From an uncultured Bacteroides sp. (lineage in GTDB: Bacteria; Bacteroidota; Bacteroidia; Bacteroidales; Bacteroidaceae), in the NCBI GenBank assembly GCA_900766005.1, contig CAAFTU010000012.1, positions 46,578-110,577 of the forward strand: a DNA stretch of 64,000 bases, given 5' to 3'. The notes below the pieces were generated by a model. That model was not told where the DNA came from. It did no database searches and saw only the letters and a list, made by a program, of their open reading frames with translations. Position numbers and translations under genes: made by a program. Positions 29,385-39,024 of the stretch are shown piece after piece. The number at the start of each line of letters is the position of its first letter. The first letter of the stretch is position 1.

Positions 29385-31298
29385 TTAATTCCAGCCCGGA
29401 TTTTGCGTCAATCCATATTCTTTGTTTACTTCAGAAGGCGGGAAAGCGGACAAGTACCATTTCGGATTGAAGTCGCTCCACCACGAACGGGCAATGTTGC
29501 TCAGCGGGAAGCTCTCATATCTGAAATCCGAAGGTTTGTTAGGGAACGAACTTGCATTTCCGGTCGATCCGCTCCAGGGCACATCCCCGCCGCCGTCGTT
29601 ACGGTAGATACGCAACCCGTGAAGCACTTTCTTGAACAGGTCGGCCCGTTTGTAGCGCACCATATCGAAGAAGCGTACATCTTCCAGTCCCAGCTCGCAA
29701 GCCCGCTCACGCAGAATTTCCTCCAGCAGCGCATCCTTGTCGGCTGTCAGGTTCTTGCCGGGGTTGCAGGCATCCAGGTCACCCAGGCCCACGCGCTCAC
29801 GCACCTTGTTCACCAGCGCAATGGCACCGGGCAGGTCGTTCTTGGCCTGCACACAGGCTTCGGCATAAATCAGATACAGTTCTGCCAGACGCAGGTACGG
29901 CCATTCCAGGTAGTTGCCGGCAAGACTTCCCTTTCCTTCCTTATAGAACTTATACAGGCTGAATCCGGTAGCTGTCGGTCCGGTTTCCAGTCGCGAGCCA
30001 TCCACGTTGTCACGGCCGCCTACCCAAAGTTCGGCAGCATGGTCGCCATAACGGGCTCCGTTCACCAGCATCGTTTCATACAGCCGAGGGTCACGGTTCG
30101 GTTTGTTGTAGTCATTGTCCGTAAAGAACGGGTCGGCACCCGTGTTGAGTGAAGAATCCTGGAAAGGTGTCCCATCGCTCATCGGAAACATCTTCATGTA
30201 TTCCAGTGTCGGTGTGTAGCCTCCATTGGACACCCATTCCCCCCAGTAATACCACCAGTCCCAGTTGTACTTACCGATGATACGAGTCGAGATCAGCAGC
30301 TCCGTGTTGCCCTCCCGGATGAAGTAAGCCTTGTTGAAAGCCGAACGGTAAGCAGCGGGCGTTTCCTCAGTGGCCTGCACCAGTTCGTAAAAGTGATTCT
30401 TTTCCAGCTCCGTGAAAAACTCGTTGCAGGCCGTCCAGCAGCGGTTCCACCATTCTGCATTGTAGCCGCCATACCAAGCCTGACGGTTTTCGATAGCCGT
30501 CTGCGGCGCCTCGGTGCAGTAAGGTTCGTTGTCGTTGAACAGCGGACTGGCAGCAAACAGCAGCACCTTACACTTCAGTCCCATGGCAGCCGCCTTCGTA
30601 AAACGTCCCTGCCAGTTCACGTCGTCACTGCCCAAGTCCCAGGGAAGCACCTTCGCCGCCTCATCCAGCAAACCAACGATAAAGTCTACCGTTGCTTCTG
30701 CCGTAGCCCGCGGCACCTCATACGAACCCTGCACTCCATACGTGCCGCGCACCAAAGGCAGACCGCCGAAGTGGCGGAACAAATCAAAATAACGGGAAGC
30801 AATCAGCACCTTCGCCTCCGCAGCCAGACGGGCTTTCTCCTCAGCATCCATGTCAGGCACCCGTTCCACATTCTCGATAAACATCCATCCGGCACGAACC
30901 GCCTGCCAGCAGTTTTCCTTCGTATAGCCGAAGCGTGTATCATTCTCCGCATCCTCGTCGCTGGCTTTATAGGCACCCGAGTAATACTTTCTGTTCACAC
31001 CGTCCCACGCATTATGGCTGTGCCAGCAGTCCGACAGTGTTTCAAACATACCCGTATTCATCTTGCCGTCCACCTCATTCCAGTTAGTAGCCAGACCATA
31101 GTACATATAGCTGTAAGCCTTCCACAAATAAGCACGGGCATATTCCGCCTTACCGAAAATGGAGTCCTGGTTCATATCACCTGTATTCGGTGCCTTTTCC
31201 AGGAAACTGTCACCGAACTTTATCTGATCGACACAGGAGGAAAAAAGAAGAGTAGCTCCTGTACATGCCGAAATAAACCATTTAATCTGTTTTTTCAT
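29385..31298 (-). CDS. SusD-like nutrient-binding lipoprotein, first pair (PUL2)
   Basis: A 637-residue RagB/SusD protein when started at the Met that opens MKKQIKWFISACTG; lipobox FSSC gives Cys22. The open frame reaches seven codons further upstream without adding a sensible signal. It ends with GLTQNPGWN, the family's usual tail, and contains EWPYLRLAELYLIYAEA and ACELGLEDVRFFDMVRYKR. It is long for the family, suggesting large loops around the binding site. It forms a pair with the 1048-residue SusC. Confidence 0.94.
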   Translation of the reverse strand: MKKQIKWFISACTGATLLFSSCVDQIKFGDSFLEKAPNTGDMNQDSIFGKAEYARAYLWKAYSYMYYGLATNWNEVDGKMNTGMFETLSDCWHSHNAWDGVNRKYYSGAYKASDEDAENDTRFGYTKENCWQAVRAGWMFIENVERVPDMDAEEKARLAAEAKVLIASRYFDLFRHFGGLPLVRGTYGVQGSYEVPRATAEATVDFIVGLLDEAAKVLPWDLGSDDVNWQGRFTKAAAMGLKCKVLLFAASPLFNDNEPYCTEAPQTAIENRQAWYGGYNAEWWNRCWTACNEFFTELEKNHFYELVQATEETPAAYRSAFNKAYFIREGNTELLISTRIIGKYNWDWWYYWGEWVSNGGYTPTLEYMKMFPMSDGTPFQDSSLNTGADPFFTDNDYNKPNRDPRLYETMLVNGARYGDHAAELWVGGRDNVDGSRLETGPTATGFSLYKFYKEGKGSLAGNYLEWPYLRLAELYLIYAEACVQAKNDLPGAIALVNKVRERVGLGDLDACNPGKNLTADKDALLEEILRERACELGLEDVRFFDMVRYKRADLFKKVLHGLRIYRNDGGGDVPWSGSTGNASSFPNKPSDFRYESFPLSNIARSWWSDFNPKWYLSAFPPSEVNKEYGLTQNPGWN

Positions 31299-31329
31299 GT
31301 TCAAAAATCTTATAGTCAAACAAAGGGAA

Positions 31330-34300
31330 TCAAAATCCTACCTTCAATCCGATGTTAAACACACGTGTCAAAGGATAATTCGGTCGGTCGCTCTGACGAG
31401 ATTCCGGATCACCCCACATAAAATCCGTAAAAGTCAGCAGGTTGTAGCCGTTGACATACAAACGGCAGTTCTGCACCTTGTTTTTCTTCAGGAACGGGAA
31501 ATCCATGTTATAGCCCACTTCCACATTCTTCAGTCGCAGATAGCTGGCATTCACCAGGTAGAGGTCCGAACCGGCGTAGTTGTTGCCGGCATGGCTGCTC
31601 GATGCCCGCGGGAACTTGGCCGTAAACGAGTCGGCAGAAGAGCGCCAGGTGTTGTCATACTGGTAGAGCAGCAAACCTTTGCTGTTGGTATCTCCCAACG
31701 GACGGCGGAACTCACTCAGCATACGGTCCACATTCCAGGCACCCGTCCACTGCATGGAGAAGTCGAATTTACCCCAAGAGAAGCCGGCACTCAGACCCGC
31801 CGTATATTCCGGCACATCCGTATAACCGATTTCGCGGGTGGCATCGTTACCGTCCAGCTTGCCGTCCCGGTTCAGGTCCACATACACCGCATCACCCGGC
31901 TGCAGCGTAATGCCATGATTAGCAATCGGCTGTCCAAACTGCTCCTGATAACGGGCATCGGCCGTTTCATCATAAAAGCCCCAGAACTTATACATCGAAC
32001 GGGAGCCGATGCGACGTCCGGTCTGATACATCCACGGTTCGTTCTGCTTCACCTCATTCATATAGACAATCTTATTCTTGGCATACGAAAGGTTAAAGTT
32101 AGCCCAGTAGCGGAACTGGTCGTTCAGTTTGTCGTTCCATTTCACTTGCAGTTCATACCCTTTGTTCTCCACTTCACCCACATTGATGGAAGGCAGCACC
32201 ATGCCCACAATACCCGGCAGATAATCGGGTTTGGTCAGGATATCCTTTCTATGTTCCACAAAGTAATCGGCCGAGAAATTCAGGCGGTCGTTGAGGATAC
32301 TGAAATCCACACCGTAGTTCTGTTTCAGTGAAGTTTCCCATTTGGAGTACGGGTTCGACTGTGTAGCCTCGTAAGCACCCGGCTTCTTGTTGCCCACGTT
32401 CTGTCCGAAGAAATAACCGCCGTTGCCCTCGTAGGTATACTTACCCGGGAGGTAGATGAAGCGGTCGGAACCGTTCTTGTCGTTACCCACCAGACCGACC
32501 GAACCACGGAGTTTCAGGTAGCCCACATACTTCTTCAGCGGCTGGAAGAAAGGCTCTTCACTGATGACCCATCCCAGCGAACCGGCCGGGAAGAAGCCGT
32601 AGCGGTTTTCCGGTGCAAAGTTTTCAGAGCCGTTGTAGCCCACATTGAACTCAGCCATGTAGCGCGTCTTCCAGTCGTAGGTCACACGGCCCACAAAGCC
32701 CACATAGCCCGAAGGAATGTAGTTGTACGTACCGCCCGGATAATACTTCTTCGACTGGTTGTAGAGCGCCAGTGCCGTCACGTTGTGGTCGCCAAACTTC
32801 CGGCTGTAGTTCAGGGCAGCCTCCATATACCAGTCTCTCGCCTTGCCGAAATCACCGTCGCTGTAGCTCAGCTGACTGTTCGACCCATCCTTGCGGAACG
32901 AAATAGAGCCGTCTTCATTTACAATCGGCGTATAGGTAGCCACCGAAGCCGAAGCCTTCTTCACATTCGAATAAGAAGAGTTGTAGGCCCCTTTGATTTT
33001 CAGCGACAGCCCTTTGGTGATAAAATCCAGTTTCTGGTTCAGCGCCAAGTCCACGTTGAGCACATTGTTCGTACGGATACGGGCACCCTTGCCATAATAA
33101 GAGGCCAAACCGTCGGTACCGGTAAAAGGCAGATAATCACCGTTGGATTTCACATACATGCCATCCACAATACCCGGGCTGGCAAACGGCACTGCCCAAT
33201 ACAGCTTACGGAACAGCTGGTTCTGGTCCTCACCCGACTCCGGAGTCCGCTTGGTTTCAATACGTCCGCCGATATTCACCGAGAGCAACGTTGTCTTCGT
33301 CACGTCAAAGTCGAGGTTGGCGCGGTAGTTATAACGTTTGTAGTCGAAGTTGAAATTGTCGGCTGCATTAAACTGCTTGAACATACCGGATTGAGAGAAG
33401 AACCCGGCCGAAACGAAGTAACGCATCCGGTCCGTACCGCCCGAGATGTTCACGTTGTGCTGCGACTGGAACGCCGCCTTGTTCATACAATAATCAATCC
33501 AATTGATGTCGGGATAAAGCAGCGGGTTGGTGTGATCACGGAAATAACCCAACTGCTCGTCGGTAAATGCCGGCAGACCGCCGTCGTTGAGCAACATCAT
33601 ATTATAATAGTCCGCATACTGATAAGCATTGGCAAAGTCCAAGTCTTTCGTACGGATATTCACACCTGCAGAACTGGAAATGGAGATTTTCGCTTTACCT
33701 TCAGCACCGCGCTTGGTCGTAATCAAGATAACGCCGTTGGCACCTCTCACACCAAACACCGCCGTAGCCGAAGCATCCTTTAATACTGTAATACTTTCTA
33801 CCTCATTCGGGTCAATCTGCGACATATCCCGTTCCACTCCGTCTACCTGAATCAGCGGAGTAGCCGAACCCGTGTAAGTAGCGATACCGCGCACATAAAT
33901 ATCCGCCGCATCGGCACCCGGCTCGCCGGAATACTGCACAGACGACACACCCGTCACCTGACCCGACAGGATGTTGTTGACCGAACCAGCCGGTGTTTTC
34001 AACAAATCATCCCCTTTCATCGAAGAAATGGCACCCGTCACCGACACTTTTTTCTGCACGCCGTAGGCCACCACCTGTACCTCTCCCAGCATCTGAGAAT
34101 CATCTTCCAGTACAATCGTCAATTTGTTACCCTTCTTAACAACTACCTCTTGGTCCTTATAACCAATAAAACTAATCTTCAATTTTGTACCCGCCGGCAC
34201 ATTCAGCGTGAAGCCACCATCGAGATTCGTGATGGCTCCGATGGCAGTACCCACAGCTATCACATTGGCACCGATAATCGGTTCACCTTTCGCATCCTTC

Positions 34301-34476
34301 ACTACACCGCTCACCTTCAAAGTCTGCTGTTGCACTCTATCAGGAGCAGGCATCGTTTCGCCATAGCCCTTCACCGGAGCAGAGAACACCAGACAGGCAG
34401 CAAAGGCGACCGGAAGAAACTTACGAAAATTGGGGAAATCACGTCCCCATAAACTTTCTTGCTTTTCCATTAGCAT
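31330..34476 (-). CDS. SusC-like TonB-dependent transporter, first pair (PUL2)
   Basis: A 1048-residue SusC/RagA protein. The N-terminal signal is longer than usual (hydrophobic stretch LPVAFAACLVFSAPV at about 21-35); Met3 is an alternative start. The carboxypeptidase-like domain spans about 53-123, a TonB-box-like GEVQVVAYGVQKK starts at 131, the plug includes LIQVDGVERDM and SVRGANGVILITTKRG-like motifs, and the barrel ends NIGLKVGF. It is the first structural gene of PUL2, and the region upstream carries a candidate promoter and repeat operator. Confidence 0.95.
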   Translation of the reverse strand: MLMEKQESLWGRDFPNFRKFLPVAFAACLVFSAPVKGYGETMPAPDRVQQQTLKVSGVVKDAKGEPIIGANVIAVGTAIGAITNLDGGFTLNVPAGTKLKISFIGYKDQEVVVKKGNKLTIVLEDDSQMLGEVQVVAYGVQKKVSVTGAISSMKGDDLLKTPAGSVNNILSGQVTGVSSVQYSGEPGADAADIYVRGIATYTGSATPLIQVDGVERDMSQIDPNEVESITVLKDASATAVFGVRGANGVILITTKRGAEGKAKISISSSAGVNIRTKDLDFANAYQYADYYNMMLLNDGGLPAFTDEQLGYFRDHTNPLLYPDINWIDYCMNKAAFQSQHNVNISGGTDRMRYFVSAGFFSQSGMFKQFNAADNFNFDYKRYNYRANLDFDVTKTTLLSVNIGGRIETKRTPESGEDQNQLFRKLYWAVPFASPGIVDGMYVKSNGDYLPFTGTDGLASYYGKGARIRTNNVLNVDLALNQKLDFITKGLSLKIKGAYNSSYSNVKKASASVATYTPIVNEDGSISFRKDGSNSQLSYSDGDFGKARDWYMEAALNYSRKFGDHNVTALALYNQSKKYYPGGTYNYIPSGYVGFVGRVTYDWKTRYMAEFNVGYNGSENFAPENRYGFFPAGSLGWVISEEPFFQPLKKYVGYLKLRGSVGLVGNDKNGSDRFIYLPGKYTYEGNGGYFFGQNVGNKKPGAYEATQSNPYSKWETSLKQNYGVDFSILNDRLNFSADYFVEHRKDILTKPDYLPGIVGMVLPSINVGEVENKGYELQVKWNDKLNDQFRYWANFNLSYAKNKIVYMNEVKQNEPWMYQTGRRIGSRSMYKFWGFYDETADARYQEQFGQPIANHGITLQPGDAVYVDLNRDGKLDGNDATREIGYTDVPEYTAGLSAGFSWGKFDFSMQWTGAWNVDRMLSEFRRPLGDTNSKGLLLYQYDNTWRSSADSFTAKFPRASSSHAGNNYAGSDLYLVNASYLRLKNVEVGYNMDFPFLKKNKVQNCRLYVNGYNLLTFTDFMWGDPESRQSDRPNYPLTRVFNIGLKVGF

Positions 34477-34527
34477 GTATTTTAAGATTCAACATTATAG
34501 TTTACACAGTCCTTAACGAAACCGATG

Positions 34528-34535
34528 CAAAACTA
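34528..34535 (-). promoter_or_regulatory. candidate -7 promoter box of the PUL2 operon
   Basis: On the minus strand TAGTTTTG matches the Bacteroidetes TAnnTTTG element. It lies about 50 bases upstream of the first susC start codon. A clear -33 TTTG is not visible at the usual distance, which is common for activator-dependent promoters. Confidence 0.4.
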
Positions 34536-34577
34536 CAATATTACCTTTAAAATAGTTAATCAGAAAAGCCCAGACAG

Positions 34578-34629
34578 GTTGAAAAATAGCTCAAGAACCA
34601 TTTTTCAACCCACTTTGAACCATTTTTCA
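34578..34629. promoter_or_regulatory. repeat cluster upstream of the PUL2 promoter, possible HTCS operator
   Basis: GAACCATTTTTCA occurs twice as a direct repeat (34595-34607 and 34617-34629), 22 bases apart start to start. The first copy also takes part in a perfect 11-bp inverted repeat with GGTTGAAAAAT (34578-34588). AraC-type HTCS output domains bind direct repeats a little upstream of the susC promoter, and this cluster lies 43-94 bases upstream of the -7 box. It could instead be an AT-rich terminator stem for the HTCS gene, whose stop codon it touches. Confidence 0.4.
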
Positions 34630-37600
34630 GTCTTCTATGACATCTCCACCCTGCGTAAACCGCTCCATATATTCCGAAGGCTGCATCCCCATTTCCTTCT
34701 TGAAACTGCTGCTGAAGTAGTGCGGGTCGTTGTAGCCCACCGCATAAGCCAGTTCCGAGATGCGGATCCGTTTCTTCTCCTCCATGATGCGGCACGCCGC
34801 TTTCATGCGGATGTTGCGCACAAAAGAAACAAAGGTCAGTCCCGTGAGCGATTTCAGTTTGCGGAAACACGTCGACTTAGTGGTATGCATTTCTTCAAGG
34901 AAACAAGCCAGATCAAAATCCGGATGATCCAAGTGGCGGTTCACACAGTCCACCGCCTGCTTCAAAAACTCCTCATCAATGCTTGTATAGTCCAACTCCT
35001 TGGCCTCAAACACCAGCTGGTTCTTGAAATCCTTGCGTTTCTTCTGCCGGCTGCGCAGCAGGTTGTCGATACGCGCATGCAGCACACTCAGGCTAAACGG
35101 CTTACTGATGAACGCATCCGCACCGCTCTCATACGCTTCCACCCGGTCCTCCTCCTGATTCTTCGCCGTCAGCAGAATCAGCGGGATATACGAAGTCTCC
35201 AGCCTTCCTTTCACCTTACGGCACAGCTCAATCCCGTCCATCACCGGCATCATTACATCCGACACAATCAAGTCAATCTCCTGCTTTTCCAACACAGCCA
35301 ATGCCTCCGCCCCGTTGGTTGCCGTGCACACCTGATACTCATGGCGCAGCAACTTCACCACCAGTTCCAGCAACTCCTCGTTATCCTCCACCAGCAGCAA
35401 GCGTTCCGCCGCACCCTCGCCCCGGTCGGCGGCACTCTCCCCTTCGGCAGGGGCAGCATCAGAGCCCGTCTGTTCCGCCGGGTCCGCCTTTTCATCCGCA
35501 ACCCACTCCGGAACACCCGCCTTCACTTCCGCCACATCCTGTTCCTCTGCGGCATACGCCTCCTTCATCATAGGAAACAGAATGACAAAAGCCGTTCCCT
35601 TCCCCTCTTCACTCTCCACCGTCACCGTACCGTGATGCAGCACCACCAGGTCGTGCACCAGCGAAAGGCCGATACCCGTACCAATCGTATTAAACTTCCG
35701 GTAGCTTCCCTCATAAAACCGCTTAAACAGATTCTTCTGCATCTCCTTCGACATCCCCGGACCCGTATCCTTCACCGTCAGCCGTGCCCGTCCGTCGCCG
35801 TTATCCAGCAGTTCCACCTCCACCGTCTCACCCGGGAAGCTATATTTAGCCGCATTCGAAAGCAAGTTATACAGCACCTTGTCCATCTTGTCCGCATCAA
35901 ACCACACCTGCAGCACCTCCGGCCGGCAAACACACGAAAAATGGATATTCTTTTTATGCATCAGCGGGCGGAAACTCTCCAGACTCCGGTTCACAAACTG
36001 CGCCAGATCTCCCGGAGAAACCCGCAGTTTCAAATTGCCCGTTTCCGCCTTCCGGAACTCCAGAATCTGCTGCAGCAGGCGAATCAGCCGGCGGATATTA
36101 TGCGTCATGACCCCATACTCCTCCTGATAAGCCGGTGCCTTCTGCTTCAGATCGTCCACCGAAGCCGAAAGAATGGTCAGCGGCGTCAGCAGTTCGTGTG
36201 TGATATTCGTGAAAAACTGCAGTTTGGCATGATTCAGTTCCTCCGCTTTCTCCTTTTCCACCTCGCGCAGATGCAACGCATTCTGCAGCCTCATGCGGTT
36301 GCGTGCCACACGGTAAGCATACCACACCGCACCCATGACAGCTACTATATATAATAGGTATGCCCACCACGTTTTCCAGGGCGGCGGCAACACCGTCACC
36401 TGCACCTTATGCGTTTCGTTGTTCCAGATTCCGTTCGAATTGGTCGACCGCAAGAAAAAAGTATACCTACCCGCCTGCAGGTTATTGTAATAAGCAAACC
36501 GCTTCGAAGCATCCGTATACTGCCAGTTCTCGTCAAACCCCTCCAGTTTATATGCATAGACATTTCGCTGCGGATTGGCAAATTCCAGCGAAGAAAACTC
36601 AAACGCAAAATTATTCTGCCGGTAGTCGAGCACCACTTCCTGCGCAAAGCGCGGAGCCAGCGGAGAGATTTTCCTTCTTTCCTCTTCAGACATATCCGTC
36701 CACGAGCGGTTGAACACCCTCAGATCCGTCACCACCGGAACCGAAGAAAACGCATTCTCCTTATGCCGTTCGGGATAAAAGTCATTCAGTCCCTCCTGAC
36801 CGCCGAGAATCATCTCACCGGCCCTGCTGTCCCCTAACACAATTTCGTGGATAATATTATCCTGCAACCCATCGGCCGTGGTATACAAGCGAAACGAAGT
36901 ATGCTCGGCATCCCCCGACACCGATAATTTCAGCAATCCCACGTTCGTGCCCACCCACAGCTTCCAGTTCCGGTCCTCCGCCATACACACCACCTCATCT
37001 CCAGGCAAGTTCCAAGACTCATGCACCGCTGCAAACGCATCCTCCACCGGGTTATACAAGTTCAGTCCGCTGGAGCCCGTACCCACCCAAACACGTTGCA
37101 TGCTGTCCACCAGGATACACGTAGCATGGTTGTGGCTCAGTTTGCCGTTCTCCATATCATAGCCCGTCACCTTATAGTTCCTCCAGTCGCTCCCCTTGCC
37201 TTCAATGCGCAACACCCCATCCGATTCCGTCGCAGCCCACAGCACCCCGGAAGCCCCTTCCGCCACCGACACGACAATCATATCCCTCAGCATCCGTCCT
37301 TTGCAAACCAGCGAATCCAGTCTCACAGCCTTTCCGTCGGCCGTCCGCCCCGACAAGCCAGACCGGGTAGCGATCCACAACGTCCCCTGACGGTCCTCCA
37401 GCATATGATACACACAGTCACCACACATCCACGGCGTATCACCCTTGTAAAACTTCACCCGCCGGTCCACCGGTGCCTTCGCATCATATTCAAACAATCC
37501 GCGGTTGTAGACACCAATCCAGATATGTCCAGTAGAAGGCGACTGCATCAGATGCATCACAGACGAAATTCCGTCGAACGAAGCAAACTCCGGCATGTCC

Positions 37601-38865
37601 GTATAATGCAGAAACCGTTTCCGGTCGGCAGAGATCCGTCCGAAACCATACGTGCCGAGCCCCATCCACAAATTACCCTCCTGATCTTTGAGCAGGCTCC
37701 TCACCGAAGCAGAGTGAAACCGCTGGCGCACTTCCGACAAAGGATGATAGGCAAATTCCGATTTCCGGGTATCCACCTTGTTCACACCGCCCCCAATCAT
37801 ACCGATCCACATCAGTCCCTGTCGGTCACACAGCAAAGCCGCCACCTCACTGCCGGCAATCGAACGTTCCTCTCCGTCCGCATAGCAGTTCTGGAAATGC
37901 GCGTCTGCCGTCAGCTTTCCGTCCAGCGGCAGCAAGCTCAGCGCACTGCGCGTGCCCACCCACAACGTATGCGTATGTTTGTCTTCCGAAATCGCATAAA
38001 CCAAATTATCCGACAGCGAGGCGTCCGCCTCCTTCCGGTGAGCGAACGTCGTCCACGACACCCGTTCGGGCTCATACGGCCGATGCAACAAATGCAATCC
38101 ATATCCCCAGGAGCCCACCCAGATTCTCTTCCGGCTGTCCTGAAACAGCACATGCGCCGAATTCAGCGCATTCATCCGCGGATAAGCAAAGAACCGCCCC
38201 GTCTTCTTCTCCTGCCTATACAACCCTTCGCTCCAAGTACCGATCCAGACATCTCCCCGGTCATCCTCCAGCAATGCCTTGATGGTCCACGCATTGAACA
38301 CCCCGCCCGACAGACTGCCGTCCATCCGCCGGAAACCGTCCTCTTCCTCCAGATACTCATACAGTCCCCGTTCGGTACCAACCAGCACCCGGTTGTCACG
38401 CGTCACCAGCAAAGCCGACACCCCGCCGCTGTTGAGACGGTCGTTGCCATACTTCCGCACGACCCCTGTCTGCTTGTCCAGCACACTCAGTCCGTTTTTC
38501 GTTCCAATCCACAAGCGGTGCGAGCCATCCTCCTCCACACAAAACACATTATTGTCCGTCAGCAAATGCGGCCGGTGCATCGTCGATTTATACCCCTCCA
38601 GCGAATAGCCGTCATAGCGGAACAGGCCGTTGCGGGTAGCCACCCATAAATAGCCGTCGCGGTCCTGATACAAATCCTGCACCGACTTGTTGGGCAAATC
38701 ATTCAACACCTCCACCCGCTGGAAAAGCAGGCTCCCCTGATTATCGGCCCAAGCCGCTGCAGGCAAAGTCAAGGAAAGCAAAAAGAAAGAAAGAAACAGC
38801 CATCGAAACAATCCCGTTCCCTTAGCCTCGTTCGACAAGAAGTCATGTTTATCTTTTATCATCAT
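34627..38865 (-). CDS. hybrid two-component system regulator (HTCS, PUL2)
   Basis: A 1412-residue HTCS. A short cytoplasmic start and signal/anchor segment is followed by Reg_prop propeller repeats (repeated LWVGT and VWIGT patterns, about 50-740), a Y_Y_Y domain, a transmembrane helix (about 833-852), HisKA with His890 in THELLTP, HATPase with DTGPGMS, an acidic linker rich in Glu/Ala (about 1085-1150), a receiver with Asp1203 in SDVMMPV, and an AraC helix-turn-helix at the C-terminus. It lies directly upstream of the first SusC and would switch on PUL2 in response to a periplasmic oligosaccharide. The Ala/Glu-rich linker before the receiver is longer than that of the PUL1 HTCS. Confidence 0.95.
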   Translation of the reverse strand: MMIKDKHDFLSNEAKGTGLFRWLFLSFFLLSLTLPAAAWADNQGSLLFQRVEVLNDLPNKSVQDLYQDRDGYLWVATRNGLFRYDGYSLEGYKSTMHRPHLLTDNNVFCVEEDGSHRLWIGTKNGLSVLDKQTGVVRKYGNDRLNSGGVSALLVTRDNRVLVGTERGLYEYLEEEDGFRRMDGSLSGGVFNAWTIKALLEDDRGDVWIGTWSEGLYRQEKKTGRFFAYPRMNALNSAHVLFQDSRKRIWVGSWGYGLHLLHRPYEPERVSWTTFAHRKEADASLSDNLVYAISEDKHTHTLWVGTRSALSLLPLDGKLTADAHFQNCYADGEERSIAGSEVAALLCDRQGLMWIGMIGGGVNKVDTRKSEFAYHPLSEVRQRFHSASVRSLLKDQEGNLWMGLGTYGFGRISADRKRFLHYTDMPEFASFDGISSVMHLMQSPSTGHIWIGVYNRGLFEYDAKAPVDRRVKFYKGDTPWMCGDCVYHMLEDRQGTLWIATRSGLSGRTADGKAVRLDSLVCKGRMLRDMIVVSVAEGASGVLWAATESDGVLRIEGKGSDWRNYKVTGYDMENGKLSHNHATCILVDSMQRVWVGTGSSGLNLYNPVEDAFAAVHESWNLPGDEVVCMAEDRNWKLWVGTNVGLLKLSVSGDAEHTSFRLYTTADGLQDNIIHEIVLGDSRAGEMILGGQEGLNDFYPERHKENAFSSVPVVTDLRVFNRSWTDMSEEERRKISPLAPRFAQEVVLDYRQNNFAFEFSSLEFANPQRNVYAYKLEGFDENWQYTDASKRFAYYNNLQAGRYTFFLRSTNSNGIWNNETHKVQVTVLPPPWKTWWAYLLYIVAVMGAVWYAYRVARNRMRLQNALHLREVEKEKAEELNHAKLQFFTNITHELLTPLTILSASVDDLKQKAPAYQEEYGVMTHNIRRLIRLLQQILEFRKAETGNLKLRVSPGDLAQFVNRSLESFRPLMHKKNIHFSCVCRPEVLQVWFDADKMDKVLYNLLSNAAKYSFPGETVEVELLDNGDGRARLTVKDTGPGMSKEMQKNLFKRFYEGSYRKFNTIGTGIGLSLVHDLVVLHHGTVTVESEEGKGTAFVILFPMMKEAYAAEEQDVAEVKAGVPEWVADEKADPAEQTGSDAAPAEGESAADRGEGAAERLLLVEDNEELLELVVKLLRHEYQVCTATNGAEALAVLEKQEIDLIVSDVMMPVMDGIELCRKVKGRLETSYIPLILLTAKNQEEDRVEAYESGADAFISKPFSLSVLHARIDNLLRSRQKKRKDFKNQLVFEAKELDYTSIDEEFLKQAVDCVNRHLDHPDFDLACFLEEMHTTKSTCFRKLKSLTGLTFVSFVRNIRMKAACRIMEEKKRIRISELAYAVGYNDPHYFSSSFKKEMGMQPSEYMERFTQGGDVIED

Positions 38866-38967
38866 AGTATCCTATTACAAAGCATTCAATTACAAATACC
38901 GGCATCAACAGCCGTTTTTGACATGTGAGAAATAATCCTAAAGAATAGCCACAAAAGTAGTGATTTA

Positions 38968-39000
38968 TTTGAAAAGTTGTATAAGTTTTCCCTATATTTG
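38968..39000 (+). promoter_or_regulatory. Bacteroidetes-type promoter of the LRR gene
   Basis: TTTG (38968-38971) and TATATTTG (38993-39000) are separated by 21 bases, matching the -33/-7 consensus. The start codon lies 25 bases downstream. Confidence 0.7.
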
Positions 39001-39024
39001 TCACGTCTTAAAAATATACGAATC

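Noticed and set aside
34525..36354. A 609-codon plus-strand frame opposite the PUL2 HTCS
   Set aside because: Antisense to the histidine-kinase and receiver domains; no motif of its own.
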